A stretch of 64,000 bases of DNA, taken from Roridomyces roridus. Lineage: Eukaryota > Basidiomycota > Agaricomycetes > Agaricales > Mycenaceae. The position numbers were made by a program, and so were the translations under genes. Location: assembly GCA_029378245.1 (NCBI GenBank), contig JARKIF010000004.1, forward strand, positions 1,116,001 to 1,180,000, given 5' to 3'. Shown one piece after another: positions 45,843 through 57,000 of the stretch (position 1 is its first letter; each line of letters begins with the position of its first letter). The notes under the pieces are model-generated. The model saw only the letters and a list, made by a program, of their open reading frames with translations. It was not told the origin of the DNA and did no database searches.

Positions 45843-47695
45843 ATGAAGTCCTGTGTCCGCCAGCTCGCTCCTGCGAGATTTGCGGCGGTCAGGGGATTCC
45901 AGGTGCGGCGCTCGTTCGCCACTGCAAGCATACAACCATATACCACTCCACGTCCTCCCATAGGAGGTAAGTCTCTGTGGGAGCGATATATACTCTGCTC
46001 ACCTGGGACAGTACCCGAGTCGGATGAGAGTCTGTTCAGCTACACCTCCGGACGATGGCTCTATAACGAGTCGCAGCAGATGGCCCAGCGGTACACCAAG
46101 TTCAATGTGGCCGCTTTAAACAGGGTCATCTCGACCGTTTGCGATGGCGCATCGGTTGTATGCATGGAGAAAAAAGAGGGTGTCTTCAACAAGTCCTTCA
46201 TTGTCACCCTCACCAACGGGCGGAGTGTTGTCGCCCGTATCAAGGTTCGCTGATTTCGATCTGTATGGTAGTATAAGCTCATCCCTCTTAGAACCCAGTC
46301 GCGGGCCCGGAACACCTCTGTACCGCAAGTGGGGTGGCCACGATGGACTTTACCCGCAACATTCTCGGTGTACCTGTTCCAAAGGTTCTCGCGTGGAGCT
46401 CTCAGGCAGCGACGAACGGCGTGGGTGCCGAGTTTATCATCATGGAGTGCGCGCCAGGCGTGCAGCTCAGCACCGTCTGGTCAAAACTTGGTGCTCGTGA
46501 ACGAAAGAACGTTGTTAATTCGGTCATTTCTGTCGAGCAGAGACTCCTGGAGGTGCAATTCTCCCACTACGGGAGTCTTTACTACAAGTCAGACATACCG
46601 AATGCTTGGCAGGCTCCGCAACTCTTTGCAGATCGCTCGCGTGAAGATACGGCGACGGCCAAGTTCTGTATCGGCCCCAGTGCCGACAGAACCTTTCACG
46701 AGGATGAACGCGCCGACATGGCGCTCGACAGAGGTCCCTGTATGTCCTACATTTCTCTAGAAAACTTACAATCTCATATTTCATAGGGACTGACGCTGGT
46801 GACTATCTTCGCGCTGCCGCCCTTCGTGAGGAAGCGTGGATTGCATCCCATGCCAGGCCTCACATGCACGACGACCCTTTCCGCGCCGTTGTAGGGCCAG
46901 CAAGTCCAAGACGAACATCTCAATGTCTTGGCTGCGTATCGTTCGGTGATTCCGGCCTTGGTTCCAAAGGATGAAAAGGCTCTCTCTTCCATCATCTGGC
47001 ACCCCGACCTCAATATGGGCAACATCTTTGTTTCACCCGAGGACGGTTACAAGGTCGTCAGCATCATCGACTGGCAGGGCGCTTGGGCAGGGCCAGCCTT
47101 CCTCCAGATGGACACGCCTGCTTTTGTCCAATACACCGGTCCTGGCGCGTCGCTCATTCCCTCGGGGCTCTCATTCCCCGAACTACCTAATACGTATGAG
47201 GAGATGTCCCCAGAACAACAGGCCGTCGCTCAACGCCAACACAAGGACAAGATGCTGCAAAAGCTGTACGAGATCAAGCAGCTTCTTCCTTACCATGCTG
47301 GCCTTGGGTCGCGCCGCAGCACGCTGACGCTGCCTGTTCGTAGTGCTGGGCGAACGTGGAAGGACGGCATCCTTCCACTGCAGCTCGCCCTGCTCAACGT
47401 TGCTGCACAGTGGCCTTCGCTCTCTACACCAGACACACCATGTCCACTTCGCATTACGCGAGCGGACGCGGAGGGCTTGGCAGCAGAAACGCGAGCGGTA
47501 CGTGCAGTGGCATGCATTCTCGATGATCTGCGGCATACGTTTGGGATGCGTTTGTATGGGTGGGTGAGCTCAGCAGATTATGGCAAGACGCGGAGGTTAC
47601 TTGAAGGGACAATGAGTGTGATTGATGACGGGCTCAGGAGGGAGATGGACGATGTGTTGCCTGGCGGGTGGTGGCCGTTCAAAGATACGGTGTAG
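45843..47695 (+). CDS. Mitochondrial APH-type phosphotransferase (Aim9-like)
   Basis: Four exons, 45843-45966, 46012-46244, 46292-46739 and 46787-47695, about 570 residues once one extra base is ignored. The Arg-rich, acid-free N-terminus (CVRQLAPARFAAVRGFQVRR) is a typical mitochondrial targeting sequence, and the body starts at LFSYTSGRWLYNE, as in Aim9 relatives. The aminoglycoside-phosphotransferase-like kinase core shows VTLTNGRSVVARIK, GAEFIIMECAPG and the catalytic and metal segments SSIIWHPDLNMGNIF and VVSIIDWQG (Brenner-like H-x-D and I-D-W). Members phosphorylate unknown small substrates; yeast Aim9 affects mitochondrial inheritance. The frame shifts by +1 at 46,894-46,896 between DPFRAVV and GQQVQDEHL. 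Confidence 0.82.
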
Positions 47696-47977
47696 TTTTT
47701 ATTTCTGGTTCGGGTTCGGGGATTTTTGGGCTGTATGCTGGATGGATTATTGTAACTTACGGTTTGTATTGGTTATCAGGTTTTAGAGGGAAAAAATTGC
47801 TTGGACCTGGAGACACCTGACAACGCACAGAACACATAATTGAAACATAACCAGCAAAGTAACCAGCGATGAGTCATTCAAGTCTCGCAGGATGGTAGAC
47901 AAGTTCGCGGCACGGATGCCGCACGGTAAACAAGAGCCTAGGATACACGTATAGAACAATCCAATAGAAGTACAGAT

Positions 47978-50775
47978 CTAATTCTTGGTCTTGGAACGAT
48001 TGCTTCGGGTGGTCGCACGGCGACTCTCCTCCTCGGTACCGGTGGCCCGTCGCTTGAGCGGCTTGCCTTCGTCGTTCCCGTCAAGATCCAGCGCAGTCGA
48101 ACCTCTCTTGGATCCAATCGTCGCCCCACTTCCATTCCCCGTCAGACTGTTCGTGAACCAACTACGCTCCTGCTCCCACCGGTCCACATCAACCACGGCA
48201 ACATCCTGCAAACGCAACTCGACGGCTTTGTCGTCCGTAGGCCACTCGAAGCCTTGCAAAGAACCTTCAATGTCATCCAAGATCGTCTCATGGTCGAGGA
48301 GAACAGCAGGGGCGGGAGGGACAGCGACCTGAGCCGAGGACTGGGCGGGAGGAGGGGCTTTCCCGATACGTCGGCGAATGACCGGAACAGGCGCAGCGGT
48401 CGTGGCGGCTGCAGGGTATTGAAGTGCTACTTTGCTGCGGAACAACTCGAGAACGTTGAACAAGCCGGGGTTCGCAGTGCGACGGCCCAGGGTGTTCTTG
48501 TGAACCCAGGTGTGTTTGTGAGCGTCATCGACAAGCTCGAAGAGGTTTTTGCAGGTCAATTCATCCTTGACGAGGAAGTCGGTGTGTCGAAGTACGATCC
48601 AGATGAGGAGCCAGTAAAAGCTCTCCACGTCATGATGAGCACCATGAGCGAAGGATTGTCCGGTCGAAATCATCGCCATATCAGCCTCGTCGAAAGCAGG
48701 GCCCCGTAGAGTCCGACTAGCCAAACGGCGAACGAGCTCGATGGCCATGAAAGGAAAAGTTCCCTAACGAGATCAGCGGAGGCTCATATCAAACTGAAAA
48801 GGGAACCTACCGTCATATCCTTCAAACTCTTGTCAACTCGGGCGGCTTCCTTACGTCCCGGAAACCACTCGTTAAACTGTTTGACACCCTCTTCCGTGAA
48901 CTCGGCGTAGTCCCAGTCCACGAGGAAACCATCGAACTCTAACTGTGGGGATAGCACTTCGCGGAAGAGCACGTTGCCCTCGCTGATGTCGCGGTGGATG
49001 ATACCGGCATTGTACACGATACGGTGCTCTGCTTAACATGTCAAGACTAGCAATTGTCGAGTAGAGAAAGTATACGCACGATCCATCGCGTTATGAATGA
49101 CTTCTACTAATGATTTCGTTGTTTCGAATTTTTTGAGCTGGGCGCCGACTGGGGTGAGTAGCAATCTCACGTGGCGGCGCGCTACGTGTTTCAGCGTTTC
49201 TCGAGCCTCGTCCGTATCGACGTTGGCGCCCTTGATGGGAGGTTGAGTTTGGTGGAGGCTATCGTCGCAAGGCAATAACTGCCGGTGTTCCTCGGACAGG
49301 AAGACGCTTCCGTGACATTTTGCGAAGGAGTCGAGAAATGGCTTGGGGTCTATGACATCACCACCCTCCGTCTCGAACGAGTTCACGAGCTCCTCGCAAT
49401 GCTTCGCGATGAAGTCGTAAAAGTCCACCTCAGGGCGGCGGAAACGCTGAGGCCAAGCATCCTTGAGAGCGTAGATGGTAGGGTACTCCTCCTCGGCGTC
49501 CTGCTCAAGGACGACTCGGTAAACGCGAGTGGCACGGCTGAAAAGGCCGTCCGAGATGGAGAGGACACCACCGAACGTGAAGCACCGGACGACTTCAACC
49601 TCACAGGTGCCACTGTCGCCGTCGCCGCGCTTCACGGAGCGTACCGCGAGTATCCAAAGGCTCTCCTCGGTCGAAGTAAGGTCCGCGTGGTCACGGTAGA
49701 ATGGGTGCTTGTGAACTGCCGCGATCATCTTCTTCTTGTCTTCATCGTCCGGGACGGATATCGTGTCGTCCGCGCCGAACATACGTGTGAGGGTGTTGCT
49801 GTTCTGCGGGTTGTACAACCGCCAGAGAAAGGTGGGGAGGATGGAGGGCTCATCGATCAGGTCGAATGGCCTGGTGGCGCAGAAACTGCTGCGATCGAAA
49901 CGAAAGATACGGGCGAGGCTGAGCTTGAAGACGGTGACGACATACACATGAGCGCTGCCCGAAGCCATAAGGAGGCTCCGAGCATTCTTGGCGACCTGCA
50001 CGAGAGCCTTCAGAGACTCGATGGACCCATTGACTTTCTCGTCGCCCTCCTTATCCGAGTCTGGATCAGGAGCGAATATATCGACTTTGTATTTCAGCTC
50101 GAAGACTGTGCCAGCGTCTGGCCACCGCAAGTCTTTCGCCTCTTTCTTGATCGTCCCAGGCTTGGTACCAGTGACATCGGGCTTGGTGTAGTGCCCCCCG
50201 TCGAGGGAACGGATGACTGTGTGGCTCGTGTCGATGAACCGAGTCCCCTCCGGGAGGTGTTCGGCGACAAGCTGCAAATATTCGACCTAGGCAATGGCTT
50301 GGTGAGCAGACGACAGTGGGCAAACTAATAAACTCACCAAGGGCTTCTGCATACCACTTTCCTTCTTTGCATCTCTAAGTTTTTGACCCTCGGCTTGGAG
50401 CGTAGAGGCAGCATCGACCATGGCGCTGATTTTGTCCCCAATGTCATCCGTCCCCATAACCCGCAGAAATTCGGAAACAGGGTATGTTTCCGCAAAGTTC
50501 TTGAGCACCATCTCCCTCCAGATGCTGCCTGCCTGAACGTCGGTCTGCTTCCTGGCCCCGATGTGAGTTGCTCTAGAGTTGTCAGGTTTTGCCCTGGGTA
50601 AGGTATACAACAACCCGCTTGGTTGCGACCCAGGGGTTGGAGATGGAGTCTTGAAGCGTTTGTCAGTTTGCGACTCCGAATGCGCGGCGTCAGGACTGCC
50701 GAGAGGCGCGTCAGTGACCGACGCGTCGGTTGTTGGACTGGGCGGATGCTCTGCTCCAGGAGATGAGTTGATCAT
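47978..50775 (-). CDS. FunK1-family fungal protein kinase
   Basis: Four exons, 50338-50775, 49080-50286, 48811-49028 and 47978-48763, 882 residues with closed phases. The catalytic loop is HRDISEGNVLF, with Asp about residue 562, and the metal loop reads DWDYA (Asp 586) where family members usually have DWEYA. After splicing, GTFPFMAIELV follows, which fits the substrate-binding region. The N-terminal third is Ser/Pro/Thr-rich. The C-terminus carries a long insertion and ends with basic patches (KPLKRRATG, SRRATTRSNRSKTKN) suitable for nuclear import. FunK1 kinases are expanded in multicellular basidiomycetes; targets are unknown. It shares a 181-bp divergent promoter with the Sld5 gene. Confidence 0.88.
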
Positions 50776-50956
50776 ATTGGTTTGAAAGAAAAAGAGATCA
50801 AAGATGGGGACAATTCGCACCTTTATGAACGCGCCGGCAAGCGAGGGTGTGGCACTGGAGAACAATGCAGATGGTCACGGGACCGGGCGCCGATCTCGTT
50901 TCCCAAACGGGCTGTGTACGCTTGTGGACGAGCACCGATCAAAACCGCGTTTCTTT
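50776..50956. promoter_or_regulatory. Shared divergent promoter, FunK1 kinase and Sld5
   Basis: The two start codons point away from each other across only 181 bp, with no other gene between. This implies a common regulatory stretch, although no single motif stands out. Confidence 0.5.
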
Positions 50957-51882
50957 ATGAGCAACTGGGCAGCTCAATACAATCGCTCAAGGAGCACCCA
51001 CGCGCCCGCAGCGTTACTTCAAGACGAAGAAGACGATGACGATCCCATGCCCCCAGCGATCGAACAGGAACCCGAGCCTGAGCCCGAGCCCGAGACGCCT
51101 CTGGAGCAGCTCACACGGCACTGGATGAACGAGCGACACGCGCCCGACATACTTCCTGTGCAAGACGATCTCTTGGGCAAGCTGCTGGACCACATTCGAC
51201 GACAATCGGACACGATTCAACTGCTGCGGGGGGACCCCTCGACATCAGAGGAGGAGCACATCCGGATTATGCTCGCCCAGACCGAGGTCGAGCGCGTGAA
51301 ATTTGTGGTACGGTCCTATGTACGGACACGGCTGTTCAAGGTGCGCGTCGTAATGCAGCGTAAATCATCTCATCTCATCTGCAGGCCCGCAGATCGAGAG
51401 CTACGCAAGATACATCGTCGCCAACGAAGATGTGCAGACCCGCATCACAACCGCTGAACGCGACTATGCTAGTCGGTAAGCTTCCTGCGCCCAGTCCACG
51501 TATATCTAACGAGGGCAGACACGCACAGCTAATTGACCGTCACTTTCACAACTCTGTCTTGCAAAGTCTTCCAGAGTCGCAAACCGCCCTGGACGACACA
51601 CCCAGTTTTATGCCTTCGATGGGTGGGTTCGCCTTCCGCCGTCCTCCGTCTACTTACCAGCACAGTCACCGAGCCCGACACCCGACGAGCGGTGTTTGCT
51701 CATGCACTAAGAAATACCGTCGCCCGAACGCCAGAGTGCGTACCAACTGTCCGATTCCATTCCTGTTTACTCACACATCCTGCAGCGGCAAAACCATCGA
51801 CCTAGCCAAGGGGAGCCTCACGCTCATCGCCTTTGCCGCAGTCGCAGAACTAATCACAAGGGGCGACGTCGAGCTCGTGTAA
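50957..51882 (+). CDS. sld5: GINS complex subunit Sld5
   Basis: Five exons, 50957-51340, 51393-51475, 51519-51622, 51666-51735 and 51786-51882, 245 residues. The acidic loop after the N-terminus (QDEEDDDDPM, then a Pro-Glu repeat) precedes the Sld5 core: TPLEQLTRHWMNERHAPDIL, then RTRLFKIESYARYIVANEDV, the typical Y-x-R-T-R-L-x-K-I-E-x-Y-A region, and PDTRRAVFAHALRN. It ends with ITRGDVELV, the usual last beta strand. Sld5 is part of the GINS tetramer, which with Mcm2-7 and Cdc45 forms the replicative helicase. All introns have GT-AG ends and phase agreement. Confidence 0.93.
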
Positions 51883-51938
51883 CTATTAATTTCTTGTTGT
51901 AATACATGGAGAATACAAAGATAAGATAATGGGGCTGC

Positions 51939-52621
51939 TTAGCGTTTCGCTGGTATGTACGGTTTGTCGTCGTACTCGCTTTCCTCGTCCGCGTCATCCA
52001 TTTGTTCTTCGTCCGGCTCTGGCTCTGACTTGACCTCTGCCTCTGCTGCATCTGGCATGCCAGCATCCCCGTCTGCAGCGGCCTCCACCTCGCCCTTCTT
52101 CTTCCGCTTCTTCCGAACCACAGGCTCGCCCGTGTCGTTCCCGTTCCCCGCAGCAGCAGCAGCAGCAGCAGCACGCTTGCCTTTGCCGCGCTTCTTGCGT
52201 TCAGCAGCCTCGCCCTCCAAGTCGACCGTCCCTCCGTTCGAAGGGTCCGGTACGGCCTCGACAATCTCTTTGAGAAAGTCGAGCATCTCCGTCGTGTCCA
52301 CTGCGTGCTTCCTACGCCAAACGTCGCGTCAGTGAGCCGTTCTTGTTGCATATGCAAGTAAACGCACAGATGGTACGCCTCAACCTTCTTTGACCCGCGC
52401 TCCAGAGTGACCTTGCTAGCCTCGTCGATGATGAGCCCGAGAAAGAGTTCGAGCGCCTTTGCTGTTGGATGGATTCAGCCATGGTTGGTTGATGTCTGTG
52501 TATTGTACGGACAAATGACAACTGGGGTGGCTTGTGCGACCTTGCCGACCTCCTCATCCTTCTGCATTATCCGCTTTATGCGCGCCACAGGAAACTTTGT
52601 CTGCTTGTTCTTGTTCTTCAT
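51939..52621 (-). CDS. bur6: NC2 complex alpha subunit (Bur6/DRAP1-like)
   Basis: Three exons, 52513-52621, 52368-52461 and 51939-52311, 191 residues. The histone fold reads [20 protein letters not shown], then [20 protein letters not shown] and the loop [19 protein letters not shown], followed by [16 protein letters not shown]. The FDFLK-like and VPD words favour NC2-alpha over the related Pol-epsilon subunit Dpb3. The C-terminal tail is low complexity, with an alanine run, basic KKRKKKG and an acidic end. NC2 binds TBP on promoters and both represses and activates transcription. The gene converges with Sld5, leaving 56 bp between the stop codons. Confidence 0.82.
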
Positions 52622-52720
52622 GGGTGCGAGCAGTAAGAAAGTTGTTAATTGTGATGTCGATCACTGTCTTTTATTCCGGGCAAAGTACTCTACTAAATAC
52701 GATAGTGCATAAGTATATTA

Positions 52721-53740
52721 TCAGACAGTCGAGAGCTTGCGTTCCCTGCAGACCTTTGTTAGTCATGGATAACACACGGGACAGAGGAATACACACCCAT
52801 TCGCGTTGCCCAACAGCTCTTCAAACCGTCTCCGAAGGCCATTCAGTCGGTCGTCGTGCTCATTCCCCGTAATATGCCCAAAGTCCATCATGAACGTCTC
52901 GCATTCGCGTATGAACTGGTCCAGATCCTTGGTTCGCGTGATACTGAGCTCAGGCTCGTTCGAGCCACGCGCACGCGCCAGGTAGGACGCAACAATCGTC
53001 GAAAGCGCACCGAGAACGGAGACTGTAATCGAGGTCGTCCGCCCAGAGGTCGCAGCCGAAAGCCCCGTCGTTAGAGAGCCCAGTACAACCTGCATGCCAA
53101 TGGCGGCCTACAGACGTCAATTTAAACGGCATGGCAGAAACCGCCCAAAACGCACATTCAACGCGTAGCCCGTTATCTTGGCCTTGAATGCGCAATTTTC
53201 GCGTTCCACCGTGGCAGTATCCAGGGTCGGCTGCAACCGCTCCCGAATAGTTCGTTGGCGCTAACAGAGCGGTCAGAAGAGCAATCCAGAAGAGAGAAAA
53301 TATCCCACCTCGCGCTTGGCTTCGACAGGGATAATCCAGTCCAGTTCTGAGCGAGTTCGGTGCTGACTGTTCTCGCGATGGCCCTGGTACATTGACGCCG
53401 AGCGAGGAAGCGGCCGCGGCTGCGCGATCTCGATTGTTTGACCATTCCCCCGGCTATCCTGCGTGCCTGCATGCTCAGGTATCAATCGATGCCGATCTTG
53501 TTCGTCGTCGTCGGGCAGTGGGGGAAGCGCGTCTGATCTCGAAGATAGAGGCAGGGGCGACTCGACGCGCGGGACAGGTCCAGGGCTCCCAGTGGCCGCG
53601 CGGGCCGGGCCAAGGATGCCTGCTATGGCAGAGGTATCAGACCGTGTGGACTCTGCTTTCAGCGATCCCCGAGGTGCAGTGACGATCTGAATCCTGCTGG
53701 TGCTGGCGACCGGGACGGTATGGTGCTCGTCAGATGCCAT
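52721..53740 (-). CDS. SLATT-domain membrane protein (fungal)
   Basis: Four exons, 53309-53740, 53156-53260, 52797-53107 and 52721-52745, 290 residues. The N-terminal half is a disordered Ser/Pro-rich tail. The core TIRERLQPTLDTATVERE, then TGYALNAAIGMQVVLGSLTT and TSITVSVLGALSTIVASYLA, has two membrane helices (about residues 178-197 and 203-222). It is followed by RGSNEPELSITRTKDLDQFI, the pattern of the fungal SLATT (SMODS/SLOG-associating 2TM) family. SLATT proteins in bacteria are predicted effectors of nucleotide-signalling conflict systems; fungal members are uncharacterised. Confidence 0.8.
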
Positions 53741-54056
53741 GCGAGAGTCCAAGGGCGGCGAAGGGGAGGCGAGAAACTTGGCCCATTTATAATGAACGCC
53801 ACGCTCACGCGGGGAGGCACATTGTCGAATTCTCAGGTCAGGTCCGCGATTGGGGTGGAAACTTTTGGAAGAAGCAGTGGACAAGAGCAGGAGGAATGAT
53901 AGTTGTAAGCGCCACTGCTAAAGTGAGACGTTCTTCGGAAGCCTCATCAGCGATTTGATCCAAACTGAACAAAGCCGCTCAGACGCGACACAATTGCACA
54001 CGTCGCAGATATTTCTACAATGAATAGAATACATCTAGTAAAATTTTCCCTTCTCT
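53741..54056. other. Intergenic between the SLATT gene and the end of ura2
   Basis: No gene. Upstream sequence of the SLATT gene on one side and the 3' end of ura2 on the other. Confidence 0.4.
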
Positions 54057-57000
54057 CTAAGCCATCACACTTGCCAACAGCGCCATACGAATCTATCGAG
54101 AAATCAGCGCTCCGCAGAATGCTAGATGTCGCAGCAACTTACAAACAACCCATACCGCATCTGCCGGAAGTAAACCGCACGCCGTGAATCAAAGTCCACC
54201 TCAGGATCAATTTCTGTAGAATGAAAAAGTCAGAATTAGCTCTTTGCTCAACGAATGCGGCCCACCATTGACTCTCGGCAGGGGATGCATGACAATCATG
54301 TCCTCCTTGGCCCTGGAAAGCACCGCGTGGTCAACCCGATATGCATCCTTCACCTGATTCCACTCCGTCTCACTCTCAAACCGCTCCTTTTGAATACGCG
54401 TCACATACAACACGTCCGTGTCTGCCAGCACCTCGTCCAGGGTCTCGCATTGCGTAACCGGAACGCCCGCCTTACGTGCCGCAGCGACGACCGTCGCTGG
54501 CATCGCAAGCTGGTGGGGTGCCACAAAGTTCAGGCGGACCGAATACAGCGACAATAGCGTAACCAGACTGTGGACCGTCCGTCCATTCTTGAGATCTCCT
54601 AGCAAAGTGATTGTACGGCCATTAACAGTCCCGAGCTCCGATCGAATCGTATAGACATCCAAAAGAGCCTGTGTAGGGTGTTCTCCGACTCCATCGCCAG
54701 CATTGATTATCGGCACCGGCGAAAACTTGGCCGCTAGTTGCGCACTCCCGACGTCTGGGTGACGCAGAACGATCGCATCTCCGTAGCAGCCCAGGGTCCG
54801 AATAGTATCAGCCAAACTTTCGCCTTTGGCCACAGAAGACGTGTCTGAAGTGATCTGAACAACCTGGCCACCGCAACGTTTCATGGCTGCGTCAAACGAG
54901 GAACTCGTACGTGTCGAGGGCTCGTAGAACGCAGTGCACAACACGCGGCCCTTGAGAATGTCCAGAGTGCCATTCCGCTCCACTTGCAGCCGCATCTCGT
55001 GAGCGAGCGAGAACAGGGCATGCATATCCTGGTGAGTGAATTGTTTCACCGAGAGAATGTGACGCCGATGGAAGGCTGGGTGCTGTAACGTCTTGGGAAG
55101 AGCGTCAAGGGGGCCACTCGAATGGACAACGGGCAGCGTCATGCTGTGGCCGGGCGCGGATTCCGACTCCTTGGCAGCTACAGGAGCTGGAGCCTTGGTA
55201 CTCGTACCAGAAACGTCTTTACCAAGCGGGACGGAGAAGAGCGAGCCATCCAGGAAAGCGGTATTGTTGTGAACGACGACTCTGTGAATAGCCCCAGTCA
55301 CTAGAGTCGTCTCCAACGGCGTCCAAGCACGTCTCGCGCTTGCCAAAGCGAGCCTTGCGCCCAATAACAACCTCGACGTGTGTGTGAGGTTGCTCCGGTA
55401 TGCCAAAGATATGAGCAGGATTGTCGTGCAACCGAATCCGGATGTCGTCGAGGGAGAGACGGCCTTCCTGAACCGCAGTCAACAAGAGCGGAAGCGTCTC
55501 TTCCATTCCCGATGCCGGCGATGCCGTTTCACCAACTTTGAGAGCGAGTCGGTAAGGAGTGGCTCCAACGGAGAAGGCATCGATTTGATCAAGCTTTTGC
55601 CACAGTGCTTGTTGGTCCTCCGTCGATGGCAGGAAATCACAGCCAGGGAACTGCTCCGTAGAGAAGAACAGCGAGTAGACCGAGACATCGCACGTGACCT
55701 TGAGCTGCTTGGCCTTGCTGAGGGAGATGAGAAGCAAGTCGTCCTTGTTGCGTACGTCGGTGACATGGACGCTTCGGTTGTGCAAACTGGCTAGAAGAAG
55801 GATACACGCGAGATCGGACCCTTTGGCATCCGTAACAACGGGCTTTCCGGCGGGCCAGGAGGTGAAATGTGTAGCGACAACGGAAAGCGGGACCGAGGTC
55901 GTGCTAGCATCGAAGGGGATGAAAAGGGCTTTAGCTTCGGCCTGCAATTCCTCGTCCAAGGACTGCAGGTTGTCAGCGGAAGCGGCAACGCTCAAAGCGA
56001 AATTGCAGTGTGCGGCACCGGTCACAGTTGATTTGGCCCGGTCCAACGACACGCGATCCGAAATGCTAGACTGCGAATCCAAGGGAATGATGACCGAAGT
56101 GGTAAAGCCGGCACTAATGGACGCTTTTGTAACCTGAATCAAGTCTGAGCTGAAATTGGGAACGAAAGCCGCAATATTGATCAGGCCCGGGAAGGTATGA
56201 GTGCGATGGGAGCTCTTGGAATCGATGCTAGAAACTTCTAGCGGTAGTTTGCGCACAAGAGCCTCTGCGAGCATTTTGGCGTTCTTGATGTTGGTAATCA
56301 GAGGAACGGCAAAGTCGACGGCCATTCGGCGAGTGTGGTACCCTTTGCTGCTGTAACTAGCAGGTCTGCGGTAGTGATTCTTGGACGGAAGATTGATGTA
56401 CATGTCGATCAGGTTATTCGCCAAATGCTGCGTCAAGGAGTACTCGGACTTTTGCTTGTCCCGATTGTCCTCGCCGAGGGTCTCCAGATACTAAAAGACC
56501 ATGTTATTCAATGAAGGACATTTCAGCAACAAACTCGCCTTGCACGGGACGTTGTGTTCGGTCAAAAAGTCGGCGGTACCGGAAGTGGCAAAGATATTGT
56601 AGCCAGCAGCGCTCAGTTTCTGAACGGAAGGAAGGATCTCCAGTTTCTCCCGATAACTACCGATGGAGAAGAGAATGTTCTTCTTTGGTGGCACAATACC
56701 AGTCGAGATCAACGCTTTCAGGTACGCTTCATACTTGTCATGGCCGAAACAGGCCACCTCGCCTGTCGACGCCATCTCGACACCAAGAACAGGGTCGGCG
56801 CCGGAAAGTCGGCTAAAGCTGAATTGCGGAACCTTGACTCCAACGTAATCTGCTGGCATCCCCGGATCCGGGTATGCCTCGACGGGAAGGCCAAGCATAA
56901 CCTTGGTGGCCATCTCAATGGCGTCGATGCCCGTGACCTTGGAGACGAAGGGGAACGAGCGAGCGGCACGCAAATTGCACTCGATGACCTTGATCTCAGT

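Noticed and set aside
49285..50328. 347-codon plus-strand frame
   Set aside because: It lies exactly antisense to the long second exon of the FunK1 kinase, whose protein has clear motifs. The plus frame has none.
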